Shown here: in pieces, positions 36,003 to 44,422 of the stretch
Position numbering within the stretch: the stretch's first letter is position 1
How the letters are laid out: every line of letters begins with the position of its first letter
NCBI RefSeq assembly: GCF_003591485.1
Contig: NZ_QZCF01000004.1
Location: 310,001-374,000 of the forward strand
DNA: 64,000 bases
Direction: 5' to 3'
Source of the DNA: Paenibacillus sp. 1011MAR3C5
GTDB taxonomy: Bacteria > Bacillota > Bacilli > Paenibacillales > Paenibacillaceae
Notes under the pieces: model-generated
Seen by the model: the letters and a program-made list of their open reading frames with translations, nothing else
Database searches by the model: none
What the model was told of the DNA's origin: nothing
Made by a program: the position numbers and the translations under genes

Positions 36003-36297
36003 TGTGGATACATGGATTGTGCACAAAGTTATCCACATACCTACAGAATAGTGTGAATAATTGAATAAATATGTGCAGGAATGCGGGTTTACAATCACTA
36101 AATAAATGATGCAAACGTGGATAGTTTTTTCACTTATACACTGTGGATAATGTGTATAACGTGGATAACGATCCACGTTCTTTATTGCGAAGATACAAGG
36201 ATGCGCCAAAACGACATGTTCAGGATAACGGTTCGTTATATATTTCGACAGAATTAACTAACAATTTATTCACGTCTGTGGATATAACTGTGCATAA
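36003..36297. promoter_or_regulatory. DnaA-box cluster (non-coding, 295 bp)
   Basis: The non-coding stretch 35984-36416 is AT-rich. It holds at least five exact matches to TTATNCACA on either strand (36029-36037 +; 36052-36060, 36142-36150, 36151-36159, 36289-36297 -) and about six one-mismatch copies (36003, 36018, 36134, 36160, 36266, 36277). Three minus-strand boxes at 36142, 36151 and 36160 are contiguous with no spacer. dnaA and dnaN are not in the window, so this is more likely a DnaA-titrating or regulatory cluster than oriC. Confidence 0.75.
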
Positions 36298-36331
36298 CTT
36301 TTTAGGGCATTTCGGAACGCAATCGTTTTGC

Positions 36332-36383
36332 GTAAATTACGAGTGAGGTTTTCGGTGAAATCACGTTATGAATGCGCTATCGT
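36332..36383 (+). promoter_or_regulatory. Promoter element of the ABC ATPase gene, shared with comX
   Basis: GTAAATTACGAGTGAGGTTT (36332-36351) ending in TCG (36352-36354), then a poor -35 (GTGAAA), a 17-base spacer and TATCGT (36378-36383). The same arrangement with 3 mismatches and one gap lies before comX. A nearby inverted repeat ACGCAA-n5-TTGCGT is at 36317-36333. Confidence 0.55.
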
Positions 36384-36416
36384 AGAATCAATAAAATATT
36401 TACGGAGGCAGACCGA

Positions 36417-37160
36417 ATGGATAAGCAAGCGATTATTCAGGTGGACACAGTCAGCAAGCACTATGGGACGAATAATGCGATCAAGCAAGTATCCTTTCAG
36501 GTAAAGAAGGGCGAGCTATTCGGTTTAATTGGCAAGAACGGAGCAGGCAAGACGACGCTGCTTGAGCTGTTATCCGGTAATCAGATTCTCGATGAAGGCG
36601 CATTAAACGTACTGGGCATCGATATGAGCACGGAATGGGACAAGTTGAAGGAGCATATCAATATATTTTCGCAAAGCACTTCACTTGTGGATCGTCTTAC
36701 GGTGCGTGAGGCCTTGGACATGTTCCAGGGGTTCTATCATCAGAAGAACAACATTGAGGGCATTTTAAAGCAATTCGGACTTACACCTTATGAGGATAAG
36801 GTTGTCAGGCGATTGTCCGGCGGACTTAGACAGCGCACGACACTCGCGATCGCGGTTGTGAACGATCCTTCGATCGTCTTTCTGGATGAACCGACGACGG
36901 GTCTGGATGCGCAGGCGAAGAAGGAATATTGGGCCATACTGGCTTCACTTAAATTGCAGGGCAAGACCATCGTCATCGTATCGCATGATATGACCGAAAT
37001 TCAGTATCATTGCGATCGTGTTGGTGTCATGAGGGAGGGGAGTTTAGTTGCTTGTGACAGCCCGACAAAATTGATTGCAGAACTTCCTGGTGGTGGATTG
37101 ACCATGGAAGCTGTATATATGCATTACGCCGTAAGCAATGCGGGAGGTGTTGAAGTTTAA
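36417..37160 (+). CDS. ABC transporter ATP-binding protein (orphan)
   Basis: A 247-residue ABC ATPase: Walker A GKNGAGKTTLLELLSG, Q-loop region NIFSQSTSL, signature RRLSGGLRQRTTLA, Walker B IVFLDEPTTGLD, and H-loop VSHDM. It belongs to the ABC-2/DrrA-like export type. No permease gene is adjacent; comQ follows after 196 bases. ACGGAGGCAGACCGA precedes Met at 36417. Its upstream promoter resembles that of comX, suggesting co-regulation with the quorum-sensing locus. A role in pheromone export or resistance is conjecture. Confidence 0.9.
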   Translation: MDKQAIIQVDTVSKHYGTNNAIKQVSFQVKKGELFGLIGKNGAGKTTLLELLSGNQILDEGALNVLGIDMSTEWDKLKEHINIFSQSTSLVDRLTVREALDMFQGFYHQKNNIEGILKQFGLTPYEDKVVRRLSGGLRQRTTLAIAVVNDPSIVFLDEPTTGLDAQAKKEYWAILASLKLQGKTIVIVSHDMTEIQYHCDRVGVMREGSLVACDSPTKLIAELPGGGLTMEAVYMHYAVSNAGGVEV

Positions 37161-37317
37161 GTCCACGAATCTCGGCAAACACAGCAACGATCCGGCCAAT
37201 GAGCGCAAGAGCCTAGTGGAGAAACGAATGGAGATGATTGCACATCTCCTGATGAAGAGAAGCGAGGGGGGAATTAAGAGGTCGTCGATAAAGGATGAAA
37301 CGATCCGGCATTCATAG
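37150..37317 (+). CDS. Doubtful small ORF between ABC ATPase and comQ
   Basis: A 55-codon frame from a TTG that overlaps the ATPase stop; GGAGG is only two bases before it, which is too close. The translation is basic and hydrophilic (KFKSTNLGKHSNDPANERKS, later VEKRMEMIAHLLMKRSEGG). It has no membrane segment, so it is not a permease. It may be a real small protein coupled to the ATPase, the remnant of a deleted partner gene, or chance. Confidence 0.3.
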   Translation: MKFKSTNLGKHSNDPANERKSLVEKRMEMIAHLLMKRSEGGIKRSSIKDETIRHS

Positions 37318-37356
37318 TATAATTGGAATATTATTGCATGAATCGGAGGATGTAAC

Positions 37357-38289
37357 GTGACTATCGTGAAAGAGCAGGTCGGCTTCCGGATGAAGCAGTA
37401 TGCCTCCCAGTGGTTTACCGCGCAACCGTTGCTCGAGTTCTCTCATTCCTTTATTGAAGAGAAACTGGCAGAGACGATGATGTTCGGGGAGCTTGCCGCC
37501 ATCCATTATCATATGTTCGAGGGTAAGGATGCCGATATTGACGGGGCCGCGGCAGCGATCGAGCTCTTTATTCTGGCGTCCGATATCCTGGATGATCTGG
37601 AAGACGGGGATGCGCCATCGAAACCTTGGATGCAAGCTCCGCTGCCGGTTGCTCTGCACGTTGCCACGTCGCTGGTTACGCTGTCTCAGCAGGCGCTGAT
37701 CCATAGCACATCCGATCCTGTGCTGCGCGGCGAGCTGGCTGTTATGATGAATACACAGCTGATTCAATCGGCCAACGGGCAAATGACAGATCTGGTGAAT
37801 GATACCCATACGGAAGAGAGCTACTTCCAGATGGTGAGAGGCAAGTCGGCATCGCTTCTCGTTATGGCCTGTATGGCGGGCGTTCTGCTGGCCGGTCGTC
37901 CCTGGAATGAGACCGTTGCGGAATATGCGGCGGAGCTGGGCATATCCGCCCAGCTTCGGAATGATTGCAGAGATTTGCTGCGGTGGGACGAAAAAAGCGA
38001 TTTTCTGAATCGCAAGCAGACACTTTTGACGATGTACCTTCTCGAAGGACCGGATGAGCAGGTGGGCTGGATAAGGGACTATTATAACGGCAGCGGAACG
38101 AAGAGTGACGTAACCGGGAATAAAGAATTATTTTTGCAGGCATGCGAGCAATCCGGCGTTGTATTGTACGGTTCCGTCGTAAGCCGTATGCACTATAATC
38201 GGTTTCAAGAGCTTCTCGCGGAGCTGCAGGCGGATGCGTTTTGGAAGGACAAGCTGCTGCAGCAGCTGGCGGGAGGCCAGTCAGCATAA
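37357..38289 (+). CDS. comQ: ComQ-like isoprenyl synthase (pheromone processing)
   Basis: A 310-residue polyprenyl-synthase-fold protein. The first Asp-rich motif is DDLED (residues 79-83) in ASDILDDLEDGD. The second is NDCRDLLRWDEKSD (202-215), with KQTLLTMYLL after it, as in ComQ proteins. ComQ prenylates the conserved Trp of ComX and processes the precursor. It is short and divergent, as expected for ComQ rather than for heptaprenyl or geranylgeranyl synthases. GGAGGATGTAAC precedes the start, which is GTG. It lies 135 bases upstream of comX. Confidence 0.9.
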   Translation: MTIVKEQVGFRMKQYASQWFTAQPLLEFSHSFIEEKLAETMMFGELAAIHYHMFEGKDADIDGAAAAIELFILASDILDDLEDGDAPSKPWMQAPLPVALHVATSLVTLSQQALIHSTSDPVLRGELAVMMNTQLIQSANGQMTDLVNDTHTEESYFQMVRGKSASLLVMACMAGVLLAGRPWNETVAEYAAELGISAQLRNDCRDLLRWDEKSDFLNRKQTLLTMYLLEGPDEQVGWIRDYYNGSGTKSDVTGNKELFLQACEQSGVVLYGSVVSRMHYNRFQELLAELQADAFWKDKLLQQLAGGQSA

Positions 38290-38321
38290 GGCTTTTCGAC
38301 AATCGCGCAAAACCCATTTCG

Positions 38322-38372
38322 GTAAATACGAATGAGGTTTGCGTTGGCTAACCTATTAAATCTTGTTATAGT
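38322..38372 (+). promoter_or_regulatory. comX promoter with element shared with the ABC ATPase gene
   Basis: GTAAATACGAATGAGGTTTG (38322-38341) ending in CG, then -35 TTGGCT (38344-38349), 17 bases, -10 TATAGT (38367-38372). The same element and spacing occur before the ABC ATPase gene. An inverted pair CGCAAAACC (38306-38314) and GGTTTGCG (38336-38343) lies directly upstream of the -35. Confidence 0.6.
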
Positions 38373-38424
38373 ATAAATGTACTAGCTATACAATAAGATT
38401 TAGTAGAGAGGCGGAGGAGTTCAA

Positions 38425-38592
38425 ATGTTGAAAGAAACGATTCGTCAACTGGTCAACAGCACAGAGAAGATGTCACTGGCTATGGGAGGACAGCTTCAGC
38501 TTGCAGGTGTTTCCGCAGCAGAACATAAGGCTCTGCTGAACGAGATGAACAACAAACAAGAGAAGAATGGATACGCATTCATCTGGAACTAA
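38425..38592 (+). CDS. comX: ComX-like pheromone precursor
   Basis: A 55-codon gene behind GGCGGAGGAG. The product starts MLKETIRQLVNSTEKMSLAM, continues with LAGVSAAEHKALLNEMN and ends NGYAFIWN. The G-V-S-x-x-E/H-x-A-L-L central part and a lone Trp near the C terminus (residue 54 of 55) fit ComX precursors, in which ComQ prenylates the Trp and the last residues form the pheromone. It lies exactly between comQ and comP, as in known comQXPA loci. The mature peptide boundary cannot be told. Its 55 codons equal the length of Bacillus subtilis ComX. Confidence 0.85.
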   Translation: MLKETIRQLVNSTEKMSLAMGGQLQLAGVSAAEHKALLNEMNNKQEKNGYAFIWN

Positions 38593-38622
38593 TGGACTAA
38601 CGGGCTGAAAGGAAGAGGTTGT

Positions 38623-41019
38623 ATGAAATCCACTATGTTGAATCGCATCACTACAACCTTCTTCCTGGCGGTATTTATCGGACTCCTCTTATATCTGACC
38701 TTGGTTATTACGAGAGCGCCTTCTATACGTGCCGTTCTCACCCATGATCCGGTTAATGGCTATTCGGTTGAATCCATTGAACCGGAAGGGCAAGCCAAGA
38801 TGATGGGGCTGCAGATTGGAGACCGGATTATAGAGGTCAATAACCGACCAGCTGAAGAGTTCGAGAATGTCACAAAATATTATTCATTGGAATACGCCGA
38901 TAATGTCCTCATTGTAGATCGTGATAATATGACGAAGCTTGTCACGTTCTCAAAAGCATGGTCTGGAGACCATTCCACGTTAGAACTATTGCTTCAACTC
39001 TATATACCTGGGATATCCTTAATTATATTCTGTGCGTTTTCCGTCTTTCTCTACGTGAAAAGAAGGCATGATCCGGCTGTTATCATGCTTATTCTCTTTT
39101 TTTTATCAATAGGTCTTTCCTATTACAGCTCCTCCGCCTCCATATTGCGAGACCCGATAGGGATATCCATCATATATGTCGTATTGCCTAATATACCGTT
39201 AATATTCATGAGCTTTATGAATATCTACTTGAAGCGGTTCGATAATTATTTAATCGGGAATAAAACGCTGGCTGTGCTTTATGCTATCGTAGGGGCGCAG
39301 AGCTTATTTAGCTTAATCTATATATGGACGAATTTGTTTTCGATAGAAGTATTTACGTACATAAAAGGTACTTATAGCGCTATTGTCTTAATGGGAAATT
39401 TGATATGCGCGCTCAAGCTGATCGGGAAATTTATCAAACATCGCCGGACCAAGCTGAAATCTCTGTTTACGATTACGTTAACGTCGCATCTCGTGGCCTT
39501 CACGCCGTTTGCAACGCTTAACTTATTGCCCCAGATGTTCGGCGCTGGCCAAATTCTGCCTCCAGCGTTCACGGCATTGTTCTTGTTTATACTGCCTGTC
39601 GTCTACTTCTACCTGTCGACCTCGAACCAGTTGTTCGATATCGACTTTATATTAACGCGCTTCAAATATTACACAGCACTCTCGCTTATTCCGTCGATTG
39701 TGGTCACTCTGGTGATTTCTGCTGTGTTAATGGATACGCCCGGAATTTATTGGACGAACTGGATTGGAATTTTCCTGGTGATATTCATCGGCATGACCTT
39801 GTTCCTGTACGCCAAGGAACAGATCGACCAGCGTTTCCGTCCGAAGCTGTTCAAGGCGATGTATAGCTATCAGGACAGTCTGGACCGGTTCTCAAGAAGC
39901 ATTGCCCGTGTCATGAAGCAGGCTGATCTGGAGGCGGTATTGAAGCAAGAGATTGATTCGCTGCTGCCGGTAAGCCGCATCAAATTCCTCATTGTGGATC
40001 AGGCTGAGCACGCCGTCTTCCCGATGGGTGATGATCATGAGGAGAGAGTGACCGCCGATTTCCTGCTCAGCGTGATGAATACGTTCAAGCTGGGCGAACT
40101 GATCGATCTGCCGTACGGGCTGGGCCTTATTATTGGACGACAGCGCTCTAGGTACCATATTCTGTGGATTGGCCTCAAGACCAACCACACTCGCTTCAAC
40201 TCGGATGAGATCAGATGGCTGAAGACGATGGCGAATTACTCCAGCATCGTATTTGAGAACCTGTATCTGATTGAAGGATTGATTGAGGATCTGGAGTCCG
40301 AAGTGCGCAAGGAGCATACGACATCGCCGTGGGTGCTTCGCCTTCTCTTCTGCCTGTCGGAGAATGAGAGAAGGAAACTTGCTGCGGATTTGCATGATTC
40401 TGCCCTGCAGGATCAGCTGTTATGGTACCGCAAGCTGGAATCAGTCATGATGGATCATCCGATCTCGGATAAGCTTGGGCGGGAGCTAGAGGATATCAAG
40501 GAAGGACTGCTTGATGTCATTCATCAAATCAGGGAAACATGCAATGAGCTGCGCCCTCCGCTGCTGAAGGAAATGGGTGTGGTTGAAGCTGTTGAATCGA
40601 TTATTGAGCATACCCAGATGAGGGTTAACTTTGAGGTGCAGTTCCGCTCCAAGGCAATTCATGAACAAATGGACGAGGAGCAAATTACGGCTATCTATCG
40701 TATTGTGCAGGAGCTGCTGCGCAATGCGGACAAGCATGCCGGAGCCAAGCTCGTCCAGCTTGAGCTGGAGCTGCGCGAGGGTACGATCTACTTCCGTTAT
40801 CAGGATGATGGAGTCGGCCTGGATGTGAATTATATGGTAGAGACGTTTGAGCATATGGGCCTGTCTGGGATTAAAGAGCGTGTGGCTAGCCTTGAAGGAG
40901 ACATCTCCTTCTATTCGGAACGCGGTAAAGGCCTGGAGGTCATTATTTTGATGCCGATCATTGTGTCGAGCGGACTTTCGGAGAGGGGTATATCGCGTGA
41001 TTCGTATCTTATTAGTTGA
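38623..41019 (+). CDS. comP: ComP-like pheromone sensor histidine kinase
   Basis: A 798-residue membrane kinase. TM1 (about 10-30), then a PDZ-like extracytoplasmic domain (SVESIEPEGQAKMMGLQIGD), then a block of about seven further membrane segments to residue 405, as in ComP. The cytoplasmic part has a GAF-like region and a HisKA_3 domain with phospho-acceptor His near residue 591 (LAADLHDSALQDQLL), then an ATPase domain with N-box RNADKHAG (Asn about 701) and GVGL. It should sense ComX and phosphorylate ComA. Its 3' end overlaps comA by 23 bases. Confidence 0.92.
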   Translation: MKSTMLNRITTTFFLAVFIGLLLYLTLVITRAPSIRAVLTHDPVNGYSVESIEPEGQAKMMGLQIGDRIIEVNNRPAEEFENVTKYYSLEYADNVLIVDRDNMTKLVTFSKAWSGDHSTLELLLQLYIPGISLIIFCAFSVFLYVKRRHDPAVIMLILFFLSIGLSYYSSSASILRDPIGISIIYVVLPNIPLIFMSFMNIYLKRFDNYLIGNKTLAVLYAIVGAQSLFSLIYIWTNLFSIEVFTYIKGTYSAIVLMGNLICALKLIGKFIKHRRTKLKSLFTITLTSHLVAFTPFATLNLLPQMFGAGQILPPAFTALFLFILPVVYFYLSTSNQLFDIDFILTRFKYYTALSLIPSIVVTLVISAVLMDTPGIYWTNWIGIFLVIFIGMTLFLYAKEQIDQRFRPKLFKAMYSYQDSLDRFSRSIARVMKQADLEAVLKQEIDSLLPVSRIKFLIVDQAEHAVFPMGDDHEERVTADFLLSVMNTFKLGELIDLPYGLGLIIGRQRSRYHILWIGLKTNHTRFNSDEIRWLKTMANYSSIVFENLYLIEGLIEDLESEVRKEHTTSPWVLRLLFCLSENERRKLAADLHDSALQDQLLWYRKLESVMMDHPISDKLGRELEDIKEGLLDVIHQIRETCNELRPPLLKEMGVVEAVESIIEHTQMRVNFEVQFRSKAIHEQMDEEQITAIYRIVQELLRNADKHAGAKLVQLELELREGTIYFRYQDDGVGLDVNYMVETFEHMGLSGIKERVASLEGDISFYSERGKGLEVIILMPIIVSSGLSERGISRDSYLIS

Positions 41020-41647
41020 CGATCATCCATCGGTTGGTGAAGGAACCAAAACGATGATCGAGCAAGATAGCGACATGAAAGTAACGGTGGCGCTGTCGGC
41101 GCTGGAAGCTTTGGACAAGGTTCATTCCGAACCTTTTGACCTTATATTATGCGATCTGAACATGCCGGGCATTAGCGGCCTGGAGCTGACAAAACGATTG
41201 ATTCAAAATGATCCTGAACGGAAAGTTATTATTTATTCCGGCTATGAAATCGGCACGCACTTCAATCTTCTGGTTGAGTCGGGCGTGTCCGGTTTTATTT
41301 CGAAGACGGCATCCAGGGATCAGCTGCACAACTCCATTCGGTGTGCGCTTCGGGGAGAGGCCGTTATTCCAATACCGCTTCTCAAGCAGCTTAGAAGGCA
41401 TGAGGTCGCCATCTCGCGTTCGGAGCTATCGATTGACGATGTGTCGATTAACGAGAAGGAAATGACGATCCTTCATGAAGTCGCGGCTGGAGTAAGCAAC
41501 AAGGAGCTGGCGGCGATGCTTCATGTCAGCCAACGGAATGTTGAATACCAGCTGACAAAAATATTCGAGAAGCTGAATGTAAGATCGCGTTCAGAGGCGA
41601 TAAGGGAAGCGAAGCGCTTGGGCTTGATCAGTATGGAGCAGTATTAA
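40997..41647 (+). CDS. comA: ComA-like LuxR-type response regulator
   Basis: A 216-residue regulator: receiver with acidic pocket VDDHP, phospho-acceptor D53 (LCDLNMPG), K103 (FISKTAS), and a C-terminal LuxR/GerE helix-turn-helix (NEKEMTILHEVAAGVSNKEL, VSQRNVEYQLTKIFEKLNV). The length matches ComA. The GTG at 40997 inside the 3' end of comP follows GAGAGGGG. It is the last gene of the comQXPA locus and is followed by a hairpin shared with the convergent ABC-F gene. Confidence 0.9.
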   Translation: MIRILLVDDHPSVGEGTKTMIEQDSDMKVTVALSALEALDKVHSEPFDLILCDLNMPGISGLELTKRLIQNDPERKVIIYSGYEIGTHFNLLVESGVSGFISKTASRDQLHNSIRCALRGEAVIPIPLLKQLRRHEVAISRSELSIDDVSINEKEMTILHEVAAGVSNKELAAMLHVSQRNVEYQLTKIFEKLNVRSRSEAIREAKRLGLISMEQY

Positions 41648-41662
41648 TTGAAGAGCAAAGCG

Positions 41663-41697
41663 AAGGCGGCCTCATGAATCCATCATGAGGCCGCCTT
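41663..41697. terminator. Hairpin between convergent comA and ABC-F genes
   Basis: AAGGCGGCCTCATGA pairs with TCATGAGGCCGCCTT over 15 bp. The T-run is poor, so a bidirectional terminator is likely but not certain. Confidence 0.6.
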
Positions 41698-41704
41698 GAT
41701 CTAG

Positions 41705-43639
41705 CTACATATATTGTTCCCACTGCTCATATGCAGAGGCAAGCTTTGTTTTCCGTTCGTCAATTTCAGCCTGGAGCTCCTGAATGCGAATATAATTATT
41801 GAAGACTTCCGGATCGGCGAGCTGGTGCTCCAATTCCCCGATCTGCTCTTCCAGAGAAGCGATCTCAGCTTCCAGCTGCTCCGCCTTGCGCTGGCGGTTT
41901 CGCTCATCGCGCTTGGCTTGCTTCTCAGCTTCATAAGAGGTGGTCGGTATGGTGTCAGCCGCTTCGCCAGACTTTTGGTTCTTGTTCTGCGCTGCAAGCG
42001 CTTCGAGCCTTGCATCTTCAATCTCGCGTTTCTTCTCCAACATTTCGTCATAATTTCCCAGGAAATGCTCAACGCCGTTCGGACCTAGTTCGACAATACG
42101 ATCGGACATTTTATTCAAGAAGTAACGGTCATGGGAAATGAAGAAGAGTGTACCCTCATAATCCAACAGGGCTGACTCCAGCACTTCCTTGCTGAACAGA
42201 TCCAAATGGTTCGTTGGCTCATCGAGCACCAGCACATTGGCTTGAGCCAGCATCAGCTTGGCTAGCGAGACACGGGCCTTCTCTCCGCCGCTCAGTGACG
42301 ATATGCGCTTTAGCACGTCTTCGCCGCTGAACAGAAAGTTGCCTAATACGGTTCGAATCCGAGCTTCTTCCATATGAGGGTATAAGCCCCATACTTCTTC
42401 CAGAATCGTATTTTGTCCGTTCAGTCTCGTATGCTCCTGATCGTAATAACCGAGCTTGACATGCGAGCCGAATTGAATGGTGCCGGTTGAAGGCTCAAGC
42501 TGGCCGACAAGCGTCTTTAGCAGCGTGGATTTGCCGATTCCGTTCGGTCCGATCAAAGCAACCGTCTCGCCTCTTGTTAGATGGAATCTGACGTTGCGGA
42601 ACAGCGGCTCGTCCCTTCCAGGGAAGGTCACCGAGAGGTTATCAACCGTAAGAACGTCCTTGCCGGTCATTCGTTCGATCTCGAATGTGAAGTGAGCCTT
42701 CTTCAGCTCGCCGGCAGGCCTGTCCATGCGATCCATCTTGTCCAGCGCTTTGCGCCTGCTTTGGGCTCGCTTGGTGGTGGACGCTCTGACGATGTTCCGC
42801 TGGATGAATTGCTCCATACGCTCGATCTCATCCTGCTGCTTCTCATAATGCTTGAGGTTGATTTCGTATTCGGCGGTCTTGAGCTCCAGATAGCGGCTGT
42901 AGTTGCCCGTATACCGCTTAGCGGAATGCCGTTCAATCTCAATGATCGTATCGACCAGCGCATCCAGAAAGTAACGATCGTGAGAGACGACGACGATCGC
43001 GCCGGGATATCCGCGAAGATACGATTCCAACCATGTTAATGTCTCGATATCGAGATAGTTGGTAGGCTCGTCAAGCATAAGCAGATCGGGCGCTTGCAGC
43101 AAGATGCGTGCTAGCGCAAGGCGTGTCTTTTGTCCTCCGCTAAGTGTGGATATAGGGGTATCGAGGTTGAATGATCCAAACCCCATTCCATGCAGCACAC
43201 TGTTGATCCGGGTGCTGATCTCGAAGCCTCCTTGCTCGCGGAACCAGTCGGAACGGCGGGCATAACGGTCGAGCACATCGGCGTATTTTTTTTCGTCGGC
43301 ATGAAGATCTGGATCGGCGATCTTGACTTCAAGATCACGCAATTCCTGTTCAGCCTCGATCAGATGGGCGAAGACTGCGCGCATCTCTTCTATAATAGTG
43401 CGTTCAGATTGCAAGCCGCTGTTCTGGGCGAGATAGCCGAGCCGCAGCTCCTTCGCCTTGTGAATGTCGCCGGAGTCGGCGGACATTTCTCCTGCGATGA
43501 TCTTGAGCAGGGTCGACTTGCCCGCGCCGTTGACACCGACAAGTCCGATGCGTTCCTTCTCCAAAACTTGCATCGATATATGTGATAATATGGCGGTTAC
43601 GCCGTAGCTTTTGGAAATATTGGAAACCTGCAACAACAT
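41705..43639 (-). CDS. ABC-F family ATPase (YdiF-like)
   Basis: A 644-residue protein with two ABC domains and no membrane segment. First: GVNGAGKSTLLKII, LSGGQKTRLALARIL, MLDEPTNYLD. Second: GPNGIGKSTLLKTL, LSGGEKARVSLAKLM, VLDEPTNHLD. Between them is the ABC-F linker (about residues 250-320), and at the C terminus there is a coiled coil rich in Glu/Lys. ABC-F proteins act on the ribosome in translation or antibiotic resistance; the subtype cannot be assigned safely, though YdiF is closest by layout. GGAGTGGAGGTTTCATC precedes Met at 43639; the frame continues to 43669. Confidence 0.92.
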   Translation of the reverse strand: MLLQVSNISKSYGVTAILSHISMQVLEKERIGLVGVNGAGKSTLLKIIAGEMSADSGDIHKAKELRLGYLAQNSGLQSERTIIEEMRAVFAHLIEAEQELRDLEVKIADPDLHADEKKYADVLDRYARRSDWFREQGGFEISTRINSVLHGMGFGSFNLDTPISTLSGGQKTRLALARILLQAPDLLMLDEPTNYLDIETLTWLESYLRGYPGAIVVVSHDRYFLDALVDTIIEIERHSAKRYTGNYSRYLELKTAEYEINLKHYEKQQDEIERMEQFIQRNIVRASTTKRAQSRRKALDKMDRMDRPAGELKKAHFTFEIERMTGKDVLTVDNLSVTFPGRDEPLFRNVRFHLTRGETVALIGPNGIGKSTLLKTLVGQLEPSTGTIQFGSHVKLGYYDQEHTRLNGQNTILEEVWGLYPHMEEARIRTVLGNFLFSGEDVLKRISSLSGGEKARVSLAKLMLAQANVLVLDEPTNHLDLFSKEVLESALLDYEGTLFFISHDRYFLNKMSDRIVELGPNGVEHFLGNYDEMLEKKREIEDARLEALAAQNKNQKSGEAADTIPTTSYEAEKQAKRDERNRQRKAEQLEAEIASLEEQIGELEHQLADPEVFNNYIRIQELQAEIDERKTKLASAYEQWEQYM

Positions 43640-43779
43640 GATGAAACCTCCACTCCTAAATGGCATCAATTATTACCCTATAGTGTACCACAAACTAGCG
43701 CCGCCATTGGCGAAAGTTGTATAACAATGGTACACTACATGTAAGATTAGTTCATACAGGAAAGAATGGATGAAGTCAA

Positions 43780-44388
43780 ATGCCAACGGAATATGCGGGG
43801 CATGATAAATCAGCTTACCGAACGAAGCTCTCGGCCATGCGCAACGGGCTGGCGGAGGAACTACGGGCAGAGTGGTCTAACCTAGCTTGTCAGCATCTGG
43901 CACAGTGGCTGGAGGGGCATTCTTATCGGACTGTCATGGCTTATGTATCGTTCAGAAGCGAATTGAATATAAACGAATTCATAGAATGGTGCTGGAAGAA
44001 GAAGATCGAAGTGCTTCTTCCTCGCTGTGTGAAGGCTGATCGGTCCATGAAGCTTCATTCCATAACGGGATGGAATCAGCTCGTAGCAGGAGCTTACGGC
44101 ATTATGGAACCAAGTCCTGACCGCTCGCCCATCAAGCCGGTGGGAACGGTGCCGGATGTTGTTGTTGTGCCTGGACTGGCCTTTGACCGCACAGGGGGCC
44201 GTTTGGGTTATGGCGGCGGTTATTATGACCGGTTTGCGGAAGCTGTATCGGATGCGGGTACGAAGCCCGTCTGGATCGGCGCTGGATTCGAAGCGCAGGT
44301 GATGAATGATCTCGTACCAAGCGATTCTCATGATTTGCGGCTGGATGGACTTGTAACGGAACGAGTATTTACGACAATCAGGCAATAG
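43780..44388 (+). CDS. 5-formyltetrahydrofolate cyclo-ligase
   Basis: A 202-residue enzyme that converts 5-formyl-THF to 5,10-methenyl-THF with ATP. The signature [13 protein letters not shown], the VVVPGLAFD block and SFRSELNI are conserved. It is divergent from the ABC-F gene and followed after 34 bases by moaC, a common Bacillales neighbourhood. The ribosome binding site (GGATGAAGTCAA) is modest. In Bacillus subtilis the gene is called yqgN. Confidence 0.93.
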   Translation: MPTEYAGHDKSAYRTKLSAMRNGLAEELRAEWSNLACQHLAQWLEGHSYRTVMAYVSFRSELNINEFIEWCWKKKIEVLLPRCVKADRSMKLHSITGWNQLVAGAYGIMEPSPDRSPIKPVGTVPDVVVVPGLAFDRTGGRLGYGGGYYDRFAEAVSDAGTKPVWIGAGFEAQVMNDLVPSDSHDLRLDGLVTERVFTTIRQ

Positions 44389-44422
44389 AATAGCCAATCA
44401 TATGGAGGAAAGGGCGATAAGA

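Noticed and set aside
36003-36297. Chromosomal oriC
   Set aside because: Many DnaA boxes are present, but dnaA, dnaN, rpmH and gyrase genes are absent and leuA and comQXPA flank it. It is kept as an ectopic cluster instead.
38306-38343. A plain comQ terminator
   Set aside because: The stem is eight base pairs with a bulge, there is no T-run after it, and the right arm borders the comX -35. A regulatory reading is preferred, but not proven.
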